A DNA stretch of 64,000 bases from Chlorophyllum brunneum (lineage: Eukaryota; Basidiomycota; Agaricomycetes; Agaricales; Agaricaceae), in the NCBI GenBank assembly GCA_963576785.1, contig OY756147.1, forward strand, positions 2,046,001-2,110,000, read 5' to 3'. Shown here piece by piece: positions 37,409 through 47,218 of this stretch. The translations under genes and the position numbers were made by a program. Positions within the stretch are counted from its first letter, which is position 1, and each line of letters starts with the position of its first letter. Under the pieces are notes generated by a model. That model ran no database searches and was not told the DNA's origin. It saw nothing but the letters and a program-made list of their open reading frames with translations.

Positions 37409-38175
37409 TTTTGTCTACGTAGCTGTAAAATCTCATTTAGGCAAACGCCCTGGCTCTCATACACACAAAGCGGACTCAGAATTATCATGCTAACTTGGGA
37501 GACGAGCAGTACGAATATGTACCGGAATCCGGTTTGGGTATGCCATTTCCACAGTGATTCAATAAATATGCTCTTCTCCCATGGTCACCTTCGAGACCAA
37601 AATGTGGGTACTGTTTCCGCATAGTCACGGGGCTATCGCTCAATAGACGCATGATGTCGGAATCCTCGCAAGCCTCCCTCGACTCATATGGATGTATAAG
37701 AGCTGGGCACTATTCCTCTTCATTGAGCGTACCAGATGTGTGCAGCTCTAGGCGACCCGAGATGATGTAGTAAGCAAAAGGTGTTTCGGGATGCTCGAGG
37801 ACGAAGGTATGGATCGGTCACCGCAGGCCTTGTCCCTCAACACCCAACAACCCACCACACGCCCCCACCTGCTCCTGTATTCCTCTCCACGATTCCCATC
37901 TACTTTCTGAGTAGCTTTGCATCTAGATTGAGCTGCTTGACAATGAAAGTGGAATAGAAATTTTGATCTAGTCAAATCCGCCGAGTGGTTGCAAAACGAA
38001 GTACGGGAGAGGGCCACTGACTTCGAGCACGCGCTCTTCGGAGGCGGTAACTCTATTAATTAGCATCTGTTGAGAGAGGGCCAAACGGCGTCTTGCTCGA
38101 GGTTGAGGATCGTGGACGTCCTGTTCGGGCTACGAGCTATTACAACGAGCACGACTGCAAGCCCGAGTAACCGTT
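37409..38175. other. Intergenic region with a locally repeated segment
   Basis: No gene recognised. A stretch near 37,785-37,850 (CTTGTCCCTCAAC and flanks) recurs near 38,600-38,685 inside the next open frame, showing local duplication. Confidence 0.5.
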
Positions 38176-39492
38176 TTGCTACCGGCCACGATGCCGGCGG
38201 AATCGAAACAAGGATTTGCGTGTACAGTGAATTCAGGTGAGCAAGTGGTTGGTTGGTCTTCAGGCGTTGCCACATTCGAACCCTGGATGACAGACAAGAC
38301 CAGCTCGAGCCGCGAGACCGGACCAGCAAAGTTTGGGTCTTCAACAAATCGAATCACTACGGCAGCAAAGAGAAAGAGCCACATGCAACACTTGCAGATT
38401 TCCGAAATTCCCCTTCACCTGGCCGATCTCTGGGGACGGAATGCCGCACCAGCCCGCAAAAAATCACTCAGCGTCCTCCTAAGCGTCTGTGGAATCACTG
38501 GGGGTGCTACTCTTCTCGCTCGGCATCGTCTCCTCCTTTCTGACACATCGGATATGTTCTGGGCGACTGGAGACGACCCAGAGAGAGGTGGTGTGGGATA
38601 CCCCGGGACGAAGGTGCTGACCAGTCGGATGATCTCGCACCGCAGACCTTGTCCCTCAACCTCGTCGAATCCACCCAACAATAGAGCACTTCATATGCTC
38701 CCATTTTCTACGCGAAGATTTAGACTCCCTTGGACCCAAATCACTGACCTAACGACGCACCTCCATTTAGGGAACAGCTTTGACCTACTCGACATCCTAC
38801 AAAGCACACCAAATCTTACCACTCTCGCATTCTCCATATTCACCATTGTATACCCACAAGAGATGTCACACGAGGTGCCACCCAGCCGGGCTCTACAACT
38901 ACTTCATCTTCGGAAACTTTCTTGTATAATCTATGATTTCGTCTTCTCCAGTTTCTTCGACTTTGTCACTGCGCCTAACCTATCCGAGTTTTCCTTGGAA
39001 TGTGACGAGGGTGACCGGCATTTCGAAGTCATGCAGAGGTTTTTGCACAGGTCGAGGTGTACAATCACATCCGCCACACTCAACATGACTAGTTCAAATC
39101 AGGTGTCCTCATTCCTCAACATCCTTCCCGATGTTGAGGTTCTAAAGCTACATGATGTTACCTGTGATGGGGAGTTGATGCGTGCGCTCGCGTTCGACGA
39201 GTCCACTACTTCATGGGGTCAGAAGTTAAAGAAGATTGTGATGGATACTGGGCCGATCCGGAAGGAAATGCACGAGGCATTTGTTTCTATGTTACAGTCA
39301 CGGCTTCGGGTGCCGGCGAATCTGGATCCAGCTGTGGGAGTGACAGGACGGGGACGTAGGCTGGAATCGTTCCAGCTCGAGGTCTCTGGGGCTCGTTCAC
39401 ATGGGTGGCGCGCAGTATTGAAGGTGCTTGAGGAAAGATTGTCGCCAGAGGAAATGACAATGGTTACGTTCAAGGTCGGGGAAGTGCCATAG
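38176..39492 (+). CDS. Chimeric F-box-family gene lacking the F-box
   Basis: An open frame of 438 residues. From about residue 175 (near position 38,696, MLPFSTRRFRLPWTQITDL) to the end it matches the C-terminal two thirds of the F-box paralogs, including SRCTI, LNILPDVEVLKL, LAFDESTTSW and LSPEEMTMV. Its first 170 or so residues are unrelated to any copy and hold no F-box. The true start is uncertain, and the 5' part may be untranslated. It is either a chimera that has lost Skp1 binding or a 5'-truncated pseudogene that happens to stay open. Confidence 0.5.
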   Translation: MLPATMPAESKQGFACTVNSGEQVVGWSSGVATFEPWMTDKTSSSRETGPAKFGSSTNRITTAAKRKSHMQHLQISEIPLHLADLWGRNAAPARKKSLSVLLSVCGITGGATLLARHRLLLSDTSDMFWATGDDPERGGVGYPGTKVLTSRMISHRRPCPSTSSNPPNNRALHMLPFSTRRFRLPWTQITDLTTHLHLGNSFDLLDILQSTPNLTTLAFSIFTIVYPQEMSHEVPPSRALQLLHLRKLSCIIYDFVFSSFFDFVTAPNLSEFSLECDEGDRHFEVMQRFLHRSRCTITSATLNMTSSNQVSSFLNILPDVEVLKLHDVTCDGELMRALAFDESTTSWGQKLKKIVMDTGPIRKEMHEAFVSMLQSRLRVPANLDPAVGVTGRGRRLESFQLEVSGARSHGWRAVLKVLEERLSPEEMTMVTFKVGEVP

Positions 39493-39927
39493 CATTGCAC
39501 CTCTTGTTGACTTTCCTGCCACATCTTAACTGCGCTGTCTCCGAGTAAATAGATTCCAAACCAGAGGGCAAGGCGGTTCTATTCCAAAAGGTGTATGTGC
39601 CTGTAAACAAAGATATGTAACAGTAACTCCTGCTATTTCTTGTTCTGATATAAATATGTCTCCCGGAGGCTGAGTTTGTTGCGGGTGTTCCGCCCTGGAA
39701 GTGTGTTCAAGGGTTCACACACGACGGACAGCTGCATTTGAGCCTCTTGATGCCATTCAGCTTGTTCACAGATGTACTGCTTTCGCCCTTTTTTTTCGCC
39801 GCATATCATACCCAAGCGCCTTTCCTACTTGTTTCAATGGTATTGAAATTGATGAGGGTTTTGACTGGGAACGAGAAAAACACTGAGGTACGACAAGGAA
39901 ATTGATGAGATATCATAGCTACATAAC
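39493..39927. other. Intergenic region in the F-box array
   Basis: Holds the 3' flank of the chimeric copy. No gene recognised. Confidence 0.5.
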
Positions 39928-40110
39928 TCATGAGTCATTTCTCTTCTGAATTACGGTGATGGCCTTGAGAGACCCTTCTCTGCTATCCTTGTAGATGACA
40001 ATTGTCATTTCCTCAGGTGATAATTGTTCCTGAAGTGCCTCGAACGTTTCAAACCTCTGAATTTGCGTCATGTTTGTGGGTTGGCGAGAAATATTTCGTA
40101 ATCGAGCAGA
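39928..40110 (-). pseudogene. C-terminal fragment of an F-box gene
   Basis: Read on the minus strand, this stretch gives TFEALQEQLSPEEMTIVIYK and a short tail to a stop at 39928. It matches the C-terminus of the array members (for example LQERLSPEEMALVVC). Nothing of the F-box or middle part lies upstream before the next gene, so only the tail survives. Confidence 0.65.
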
Positions 40111-40428
40111 CCATCAACACCTTCGACATTATCCACCTTTCGAGCACTATGGTTCATATTCTTACCTTTCGTCCGGATGCGCCTGTCTCTGACGTCTTGT
40201 TCTGCATGTATCCAGAAACCTAGGAGACCAACATCGATGTAGTCACACCGGACACAAGTTCTGTAGATCTAACAAACGAAGGGGCGAAGATGGACACAAC
40301 AGGAGCTCGATGGGGGGGACAGAAAAGTTGATGAGATATCAAAGCTACAGAATTTATGAGTTCTGTCCTAAGCTTGATTTTAAGTCTAGCTCTGTCGGTG
40401 CGACCAAGAGATCTGCCTAAACTTTAAT

Positions 40429-41760
40429 CTAGCTCTCTCCAGGGGTCCTCTCCTTGTACGTAACTAATGCCGTTTCCTCCGGTGATAATCGTTTCTGAAG
40501 CACATTGAATGCCTCAAACAACCCAACATGAGACGAATCCGGGTAGGGAGAAAGCTCGAGCTGCAAATGCTCCAATCTACGTCCTCGGCTTGGAACAGCT
40601 GTATCTGAAGCCCGGAGACGGGATTGCACCATAACAATGAACGCTTCGTGCGATCCAATGCGTACGGTATCCATCACAATCCTCTTCAACCTTGGACCAA
40701 CCCATGAAATAGCAGATTCGTCGAATGTGAGTGTGCGCATCAGTTCCTCGTTGCCAAACACGCTATACAGCTTTAGAAACTCGATGTCCGGGAGGAGGCG
40801 GAGGAATGACGATGCCAGAAGTGAACTAGTCATACTAAGCGTGATGGACGTGATAGTGCACTTCGACCTTCGCAAAAAGTGCTGCATAGATTCCATGTTC
40901 CAACTATCATCTTCGCACTGGAAACTCAACTCGGATAGGTTGGGCATGCTAACGGAGTCGAAAAAATCCGAAATCTTCAAAATGTAGGTTATCCAGGAAA
41001 GTTTCCGTAAGTGAGGCAATTGAAGCGTTTGGTTGGGTCGTTCCCGAAATGTGGGTGTGAGAGCGAAGGCGGAGAACTCGAAAGTGGTAAGATTTGGTAT
41101 GTTTCGTAGGGTGTCAAGTAAGTCAGGGATGTCTCCTCTGTTCATGTACATCGTTAGGTCAGTGAATTGGTTCCAGGGAAGATTGATTCTTCCTGGCGGA
41201 TACAAGAATTCTTGGAGAGAAATATGCGAGAGTAGAGGGGCATCCCGAAACAAGTTGATTTCGGGTATCGTAGTAACAGCCCCACCACGAAGAATAACGT
41301 TCCGGAGGCAGGAATACTGGATATTGTGGTTGGATACGAACGGTAGAAGCAATTCAATGGGAAAGCCAAAGGTCGTGCTTTCCCATCGCTGGACGTGTTC
41401 CATCAATGGTGTCAAAAATGACGGAATAAACGGCATTGACTTGCTCGAGGATGCGTCGATGTGAATTGTGAGAGGATAGTTTCTTGACCGCTCGAGGCAG
41501 ATCCTCCACGCCGCAATCAAGGCATCAGCACGAATGTCGAGCCTTGATTCTCGAACGGGATCGAGATGCACAGTTATGTTCGACCAGAGCTGTGGTGTCG
41601 AGAAAATGACATCCCTCCAGAATCTGCACACCAGTGCAAGTTTCCAAGGGTGATTATTCCGCGTGGTGAGTTCGACACCCTTGGGGGGCACTAGGCACAA
41701 TATTTCTGCCAAGGTCTCGGGAGGAAGCTGGTTGACTAGATGTGTATGTGTTTCGGACAT
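40429..41760 (-). CDS. F-box protein, full-length copy (minus strand)
   Basis: A single exon of 443 residues starting MSETHTHLVNQLPPETLAEI. A Met three codons upstream (41769) is possible, but the paralogs favour 41760. The F-box spans about residues 8-58 (LALVCRFWRDVIFSTPQLW). The leucine-rich remainder carries FRDAPLLSHISLQEFLYPPG, LPWNQFTDLTMYMNRGD and LTFDESAISWVGPRLKRIVM. It is closest to the neighbour at 42288-43637. Predicted SCF adaptor with unknown target. Confidence 0.85.
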   Translation of the reverse strand: MSETHTHLVNQLPPETLAEILCLVPPKGVELTTRNNHPWKLALVCRFWRDVIFSTPQLWSNITVHLDPVRESRLDIRADALIAAWRICLERSRNYPLTIHIDASSSKSMPFIPSFLTPLMEHVQRWESTTFGFPIELLLPFVSNHNIQYSCLRNVILRGGAVTTIPEINLFRDAPLLSHISLQEFLYPPGRINLPWNQFTDLTMYMNRGDIPDLLDTLRNIPNLTTFEFSAFALTPTFRERPNQTLQLPHLRKLSWITYILKISDFFDSVSMPNLSELSFQCEDDSWNMESMQHFLRRSKCTITSITLSMTSSLLASSFLRLLPDIEFLKLYSVFGNEELMRTLTFDESAISWVGPRLKRIVMDTVRIGSHEAFIVMVQSRLRASDTAVPSRGRRLEHLQLELSPYPDSSHVGLFEAFNVLQKRLSPEETALVTYKERTPGES

Positions 41761-42287
41761 TCTAGGCAACTGAGTGCGATATGGGATGAAGGTAGTAAGG
41801 AGGAACAGCGCCCATGAGATAAGTTGATTTCACCTATCTCGTAATGATTGACTCAAACCGTGGACCATGTGGTATCGCTCATAGAGCGGCGGCCAAAGTA
41901 TCCGCATCGGGGGTCCGGAAACATATCAGAGCTTTGCTTTTGTTAGTTTTCTTTTCCACATCATCAATCCATGACGACCAAATGCGGCCTCTAAACTACA
42001 GCCCGGAGGTTCATTCTCTTGGACACCACACTCCGTTCTCGGGCTTCTGTGATTTTCGCAGTGGCCTTCACGTTCGGCATTTCCTCATTGTTCTTTCCCT
42101 TCCTCGCATGCTCTATCTTTATTCCCAGGCACAAACGTGTACAATTGCCGTGCCCTCTGATTGTGGGTCTATTTTTTCTCGCAGGTGGTGCAGTGACAGA
42201 AAATATGATCAGATGTCGTTAGCTATGATACATACATAATTTATGAGTCATTTGGATACCCAAGGCAATAACTAGTAATCATCCCTG
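41761..42287. other. Intergenic region holding a degenerate copy of the kinase 3' end
   Basis: About 41,855-41,990 resembles 43,725-43,870, that is, the 5' flank of the next F-box gene plus the last codons of the protein-kinase gene (compare GCTTTTGTTAGTTTTCTTTT with GCTTTTGCTAATTTCTTTTC). It is a trace of the segmental duplication that made the two minus-strand F-box genes. Confidence 0.45.
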
Positions 42288-43637
42288 TTAATCCCCCTTG
42301 ATCTTCTCCTTATACGTAACCCGTGCCAATTCGTCAGGCAATAGTCGCCCCTGAAGCACTTTGAATGCTTTAAATAACCCAACCTGGTCTGTTACAAGGT
42401 CAGGAGAAAGCTCGACTTGCAACAGCTCCAATCTATGTCCTCGTTCTGGCACAGCGGGATCCGGGTTAACCGGGGTGCGGAGACGCGATTGTACCATCAT
42501 GACGAAGGATTCGTGCATTTCGTCTTGGACGTGTATAACATCCATCACGATCTTCCTTAACTTTGGACAGACCCATGAAGTAGCGGACTTGTCGAATGTG
42601 AGTGTGTGCATCAGTTCCTCGTTTCCAAAGACGCTATACAGCTTTAGGAACTCGACGTCGGGGAGGATGCTGAGGAATGACGACGCTAGATATGAACTAG
42701 TCATCCGGAGCGTGAGAGATGTGATTGTGCACTTCGACCTGACCAAAAACCGCTGCATCGATTCTCTGTCCCAACTGCCGTCTTCGCACTGGAACCTCAA
42801 CTCGGATAAGTTGGGCATGCTGACGGAATCGAAAAAATAAGAGACGTTGAATTTATAGGTTGCCCAAGAAAGTGTTCGGAGGTGGGGTAGTTGAAGATGG
42901 GTCTGGTTGGGTGAAGCGGCGGATCCAGTGGATATGGGAATGAATACCGAGAACTCGAATGTGGTAAGGTTTGGTGTACTCCGTAGGGTGTCAAGTAGGT
43001 CACAGACGTCTCCTGCGTTCATGTGCATTGTTAAATCTGTGATTTGGTTCCAAGGAAGACCGATTCTTCCTGGAGGATATGGAAATTCGTGGAGGGAAAT
43101 GCGTGAAAGTAAAGGGGCGTCCTGAAACAATTTAATTTCAGGGACGACAGTAGCAGCCCCGCCACGAAGGAAAACCTCGCGGAGGCGGGGATAACGGATA
43201 TTGGGATCGGAGATGAAGGGTAGAACTAGATCCATGGTGAAACCAAGGACCATAGTTTCCCACTGCTCGACATGTTCCATCAATGGTTTCAATAATGACG
43301 GAATAAGCTCTATTGACTTGCTCGATGATGTGCCGATGTCAATGGAGAGAGGACAACTCCCTGACCGCTCGAGGCAAAGCCTCCACGCCGCAACCAAGGT
43401 GTCGAAACGAACCTTGAACTTCGTTAATCGAGGGGGGTTCAGGATTACCGCAATATTCGTCCAGAGCTGTGGTTTCGAGAAGACAACATCCCTCCAGAAC
43501 CTACACACAAGTGCGAGGTTCCAAGGGTAATAATCCTGTGTAGCGAGTTGGATACCCTTTGAGGGTACCAAGCACAGGATTTCTGCCAAGGTTTCGGGGG
43601 GGAGCTGGTTGATTGGGGACGTGTGCATGAGGGACAT
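42288..43637 (-). CDS. F-box protein, full-length copy (minus strand)
   Basis: A single exon of 449 residues starting MSLMHTSPINQLPPETLAEI. The frame extends 32 codons further upstream, but alignment with the paralogs places the start here. The F-box (about 9-60) contains LALVCRFWRDVVFSKPQLW. The body shows the same strand pattern as the other copies (FQDAPLLSRISLHEFPYPPG, LPWNQITDLTMHMNAGD, SSFLSILPDVEFLKLYSVFG). Its 3' end is intact, with LLPDELARVTYK replacing LSPEEMALV. Predicted SCF adaptor. Its 5' flank leads directly toward the 3' end of the kinase gene, on the same strand. Confidence 0.85.
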   Translation of the reverse strand: MSLMHTSPINQLPPETLAEILCLVPSKGIQLATQDYYPWNLALVCRFWRDVVFSKPQLWTNIAVILNPPRLTKFKVRFDTLVAAWRLCLERSGSCPLSIDIGTSSSKSIELIPSLLKPLMEHVEQWETMVLGFTMDLVLPFISDPNIRYPRLREVFLRGGAATVVPEIKLFQDAPLLSRISLHEFPYPPGRIGLPWNQITDLTMHMNAGDVCDLLDTLRSTPNLTTFEFSVFIPISTGSAASPNQTHLQLPHLRTLSWATYKFNVSYFFDSVSMPNLSELRFQCEDGSWDRESMQRFLVRSKCTITSLTLRMTSSYLASSFLSILPDVEFLKLYSVFGNEELMHTLTFDKSATSWVCPKLRKIVMDVIHVQDEMHESFVMMVQSRLRTPVNPDPAVPERGHRLELLQVELSPDLVTDQVGLFKAFKVLQGRLLPDELARVTYKEKIKGD

Positions 43638-43802
43638 TCTACGCGGCTTGATGCATCGGGTAGGGATGGGATGGAGGGGACAAGGGCCAAGAGTATTCCA
43701 TCCACCTCGTGATCGATCCATACCACCGACCACATGATATCGCTTATGTCGGACTACAAGGGTATTGTTGTCCGGTGTCTGGAAATAGAATGATGTGGTT
43801 TA

Positions 43803-46800
43803 TTATTGAAGCGTTAGTTTCGCTTTTGCTAATTTCTTTTCTATATCCTCAATCCCTCCCATGAGCAAATCCAGTCTCTTCTCCAGCCTGTCATAATCAT
43901 CACCTTCAGCAACACCCCGAATCTCAGGACGTCTCTGAACTACAGTATCAGAGTTTCTTCTCTTGAACACTGCGCTCCTGTCTCGACTCTGTGTGGCTTT
44001 CGTAGGAGCTTTCGTGACTGAGCTTCGATCGCCTAGGGTCATCTTTTTCCCCTCGTACTGTTCGCTTTCCGTAGATACCCTGGTCCCTCCGGACACCTTC
44101 CCTGGCGTTCTGCTCTCCCCAGGCGCGTCCTTTCTACTCGAAACCTCCTTCCCAACCGTAGCGCCTTTCTCCTCTGAAACCCTCCTCTCTCCCACACCCT
44201 CATCCTGCACCTGCGAACCACTCCCAACCGGAAAACTCATCGACCTAGCAGTTCCCGGTGGTGGTACCAACAACAAACTCGATCCACTCGTACTCAACCT
44301 TCTCGTGCTCATACTCGTAGTGGGTGTATGACTTCTCATGGATAACATCGAAGATGAACTTCCCATCGTCATCATCATAGTAGACGTCATCGTCATAGTC
44401 GTAGTAGGAGTAGTACTTCTTCTCGAAACTGATAATGCTGATCCTGGCCGCGGACTAGGACTAGGTGGACCTTCTGAATCCGTTATATCCGTTTCGGAAC
44501 CTGCGTATCCGTATCCGGTGTCAATTATAAGTGGTGCTAGTCGATTGCCTTTTTGTGCATAGTTGGTAGGTAGTTGTTGGTTTGGATTTTGGGACGGATC
44601 CATTGGGTTAGAGGTGTTGACATAATCACTGTTAGTTTGGGGATTTTGAGCGCTAGAAGTGTTGGATAAGGATACAGAAGCATTGGAAAGGGATCGGTAA
44701 TCCGGCATTGGTATAGGATCAACCATGAACCTCAATTCCTTTCTCAACGTCCCATATCCGGATCTTAATGACGCTGGGATATTCAAGATCTTCGGTTTTC
44801 GACCACTCTCCAACACTTTCGTCCTCGCACTCATACCAACACAATCTACTAGTTGTTTCATCGCTTCCCGATCCGATAAATCCCGTCGCTGAGCTGTACG
44901 TCGAACCGTTCCTGTACGCGGAATAGTGTTCGTTCTGAAAGGTGTGAACGCGTGTGGGCGATTAGGTGTACTGAAGGTGTTGTAACGTTGTAGAGGAGTG
45001 GTTATGAGATTGTTTCCAGGTGCGAGCATAGGTGTAGAAAGTTGTGATGGTGCAGTGATGGGTGTGAGTTGAGGCGTGCCTAGTGTATCGAGCTGAGCAG
45101 GAGGGGAAAGGGTATCTGCGGCCGAAGGGAATGCATTGCGAGTCGGACCCCAAGAGAAACCAATAAACGAAGCCGAAGGATCTTCTTGCATCGCAGATTT
45201 CATTGGTGTTTGTCGAACATGGGAAAGGCCAGGCGACGAGCTTGCGAGAGGCGAAGATTGGAATAGAGCAGAGAATGCGAACCCTTGGGATAGAGTGTCT
45301 TCGTAGTGTGAAGTGGCGAACTGTTCTGCTTGTGTAGGTAATTGTTCGTTATAGGTGAATTGTGGTAAGTGCAAACTTTTCGGAGCGCTTTCTGTTGATA
45401 GGTGATGAGCCGCGCGGGACCTGGTGCCGAGACGTGATGACGTACGTTCATGCAGGTTCGTCCAATTCACTGCTTCGAAAAGCGGATGATCTGTGATTTC
45501 CATAATGTTGTGCCGTCCGATACGCCTTTCTGGGTGTGTTAATAGTCTATTCATGAATGTAAATCGGGAGTTACAGGCTAGACGGGGACGTCGCGTACTT
45601 GCAAATGAAGTTCTTATAAACAGAAGGTACAGGTATAGATTCGTCAAAACGGAGACTCCTCTACGTAGAAATCAGTAAGGCTGAAGTGCAACAGAAAGCC
45701 GTCCTGCTCACCTCGTGATTCATGATTTTCTGGTACGTATGCCTGATCTCGTTCGCGAAGAACGGGGAAAAACCATAGGCCATCTCATATAACATTGCGC
45801 CAAAGCTCCACCAATCGGTCTCAACACCGTATCCAAATTCTTCATCTCCTGACGATCTATTTGGAAGAACATCGTCATCATCATCCATCTCCAAAGCCAA
45901 AAGTGCTTCTTCGTGGGCCTCAAGGATTTCAGGGGAAATATAGTCGCAAGTCCCACAAGGGAGGAGACAATAGCGTTTTGGGAGGAGCTGGGATCCATCG
46001 GATGCGGGAGGTAATAGAGGTGCAGCGGAGCCGAAATCAATGAGGAGAATGTGCGCGTCTTGTGTCAAGACAAAATTTTGAGGTTTGATGTCGCTGGTGA
46101 GTGGGTTAGCTTTGGGATACAACACATGAGCTTGACGGAAATCACCGATGTGCAAAGCCTTGCATATGGCACCAGTGAATAGCACTGACAATCTGAGGTA
46201 TCCACCACTGAAGATCAGGTTCAAGGAGCTTTCCGCCATGCGGACTCGATTCGAGAACGTCCCAGAGCGAACCTCCTTCCGCGTAATCCATCACAAGGTT
46301 CAAGTGGGTTGGTGTCTGGAAAGCGCAAAGAAGATGGGGTGCCCATCTGGATTCCGATTTTAGCGCTTGGAGTAGAATGTCGCGCTCAAATTGCGGAAAG
46401 CATTGCTGCAATCGAATAAGTAGGAGGAACGAGGAGATAGGGATCGGGTTATGTACATCGCGTGCTCGTAGAGCAAAACGTTTTTCTGTGGATTTGCGGA
46501 CATAGGTCCGGCCGTTGAGGCGGCAAGTGACCACGTCGATCTTTGTCGAGCGATTAGCTTGATTCCTGGCTCTTAAAAATTCCCTTACCACGCCATACTG
46601 CCCAAATTCTAATGTTCCAATAACATTAAGGTCTTTATCCTGGAAGCGTAACGCGTCGATTTCTATTGTTTTGGCTTGTTCACGTCAGATCAAGTTCGCA
46701 TGCGGTAAATGAAAGACTCACATGTCTTCCCGATGACGTTCTGGCCGTGCAGGAGACGGTCGAGAGCAATGCCGTCTGCGTCTTCGTCTCCTTGACTCTT

Positions 46801-46848
46801 CAGCAAGGCAGCAAGTTTGGTTTTGCGTTGCGGCCATGGAAGAGACAT
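43803..46848 (-). CDS. AGC-family serine/threonine protein kinase
   Basis: Seven exons on the minus strand: 46848-46722, 46674-46589, 46540-46457, 46405-46146, 46093-45712, 45660-45599 and 45546-43803. They encode 914 residues. Kinase features in order are a glycine loop [10 protein letters not shown] (about 60-70), the lysine in TYVRKS, HRDIKPQN (about 186; HR|D is split by an intron), the metal-binding LIDFGSAA, the AGC signature [11 protein letters not shown], then [12 protein letters not shown] and the post-domain [14 protein letters not shown]. The domain resembles DMPK/ROCK-type AGC kinases. The 580-residue tail is Ser/Thr/Pro-rich and low in complexity apart from a conserved-looking block near [13 protein letters not shown], and it ends in a short coiled coil ([18 protein letters not shown]). 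Role unknown; cell-shape or division control would fit the family. Confidence 0.85.
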
Positions 46849-46932
46849 GCATCAGGTCGTCTGGACCCACAACAGAGCCAGGAATGAAGAGCAAAAGTTC
46901 CCACGACCGGGCAGTGAAAAGGTGGTCATTTT

Positions 46933-46997
46933 ATTGTCTCGGCAAGGATTCGAACCCCCGCCCTCGACTCTAAGTGAGTAAAACGCGACCCACAAGC
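46933..46997 (-). other. Possible 3' remnant of a tRNA gene
   Basis: On the minus strand the sequence GGGGGTTCGAATCC followed by TTGCCGAGACA looks like a T-arm and 3' acceptor strand. No matching 5' acceptor or D-arm is found in the 50 bases between it and the tRNA-His gene, so a complete tRNA cannot be folded. Confidence 0.3.
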
Positions 46998-47011
46998 TTG
47001 TCAAAAAGCTT

Positions 47012-47092
47012 GTCCCAGGGAGGATTCGAACTTCCGGCTTCTCGGAGCAGGTGAACCACAACGAGATGATTTGACCACTAATCGACAAGGAC
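47012..47092 (-). tRNA. tRNA-His (GTG) with a 10-base intron, minus strand
   Basis: An 81-base cloverleaf: acceptor GTCCTTG/CTGGGAC, D-stem GATT/AATC, anticodon stem TCTCG/CGAGA, and T-loop TTCGAAT. The loop of 17 bases leaves a 7-base anticodon loop (TTGTGG...C, anticodon GTG) after removal of a 10-base intron. Discriminator A is at 47011. A TTTTT run just downstream serves as Pol III terminator. Two mismatches (acceptor T:T, T-stem A:C) are shared with the second copy at 51150. Confidence 0.72.
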
Positions 47093-47218
47093 TTCCCTGG
47101 TGTTCTGGAATAGGAACAGCATGGCTGATGTTCGGTTGTGTTGGTGTGGGATGAAAGGAGTTGCTTACGTAATACTGTATTTGATGATCACTGCCAAGTG
47201 AGCGGAAGCCTGACTCCA

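Noticed and set aside
38060..38704. Minus-strand open frames opposite the 5' part of the chimeric F-box gene
   Set aside because: Several overlapping short frames resemble secreted or membrane segments in places, but no splice model joins them and no family is recognisable.
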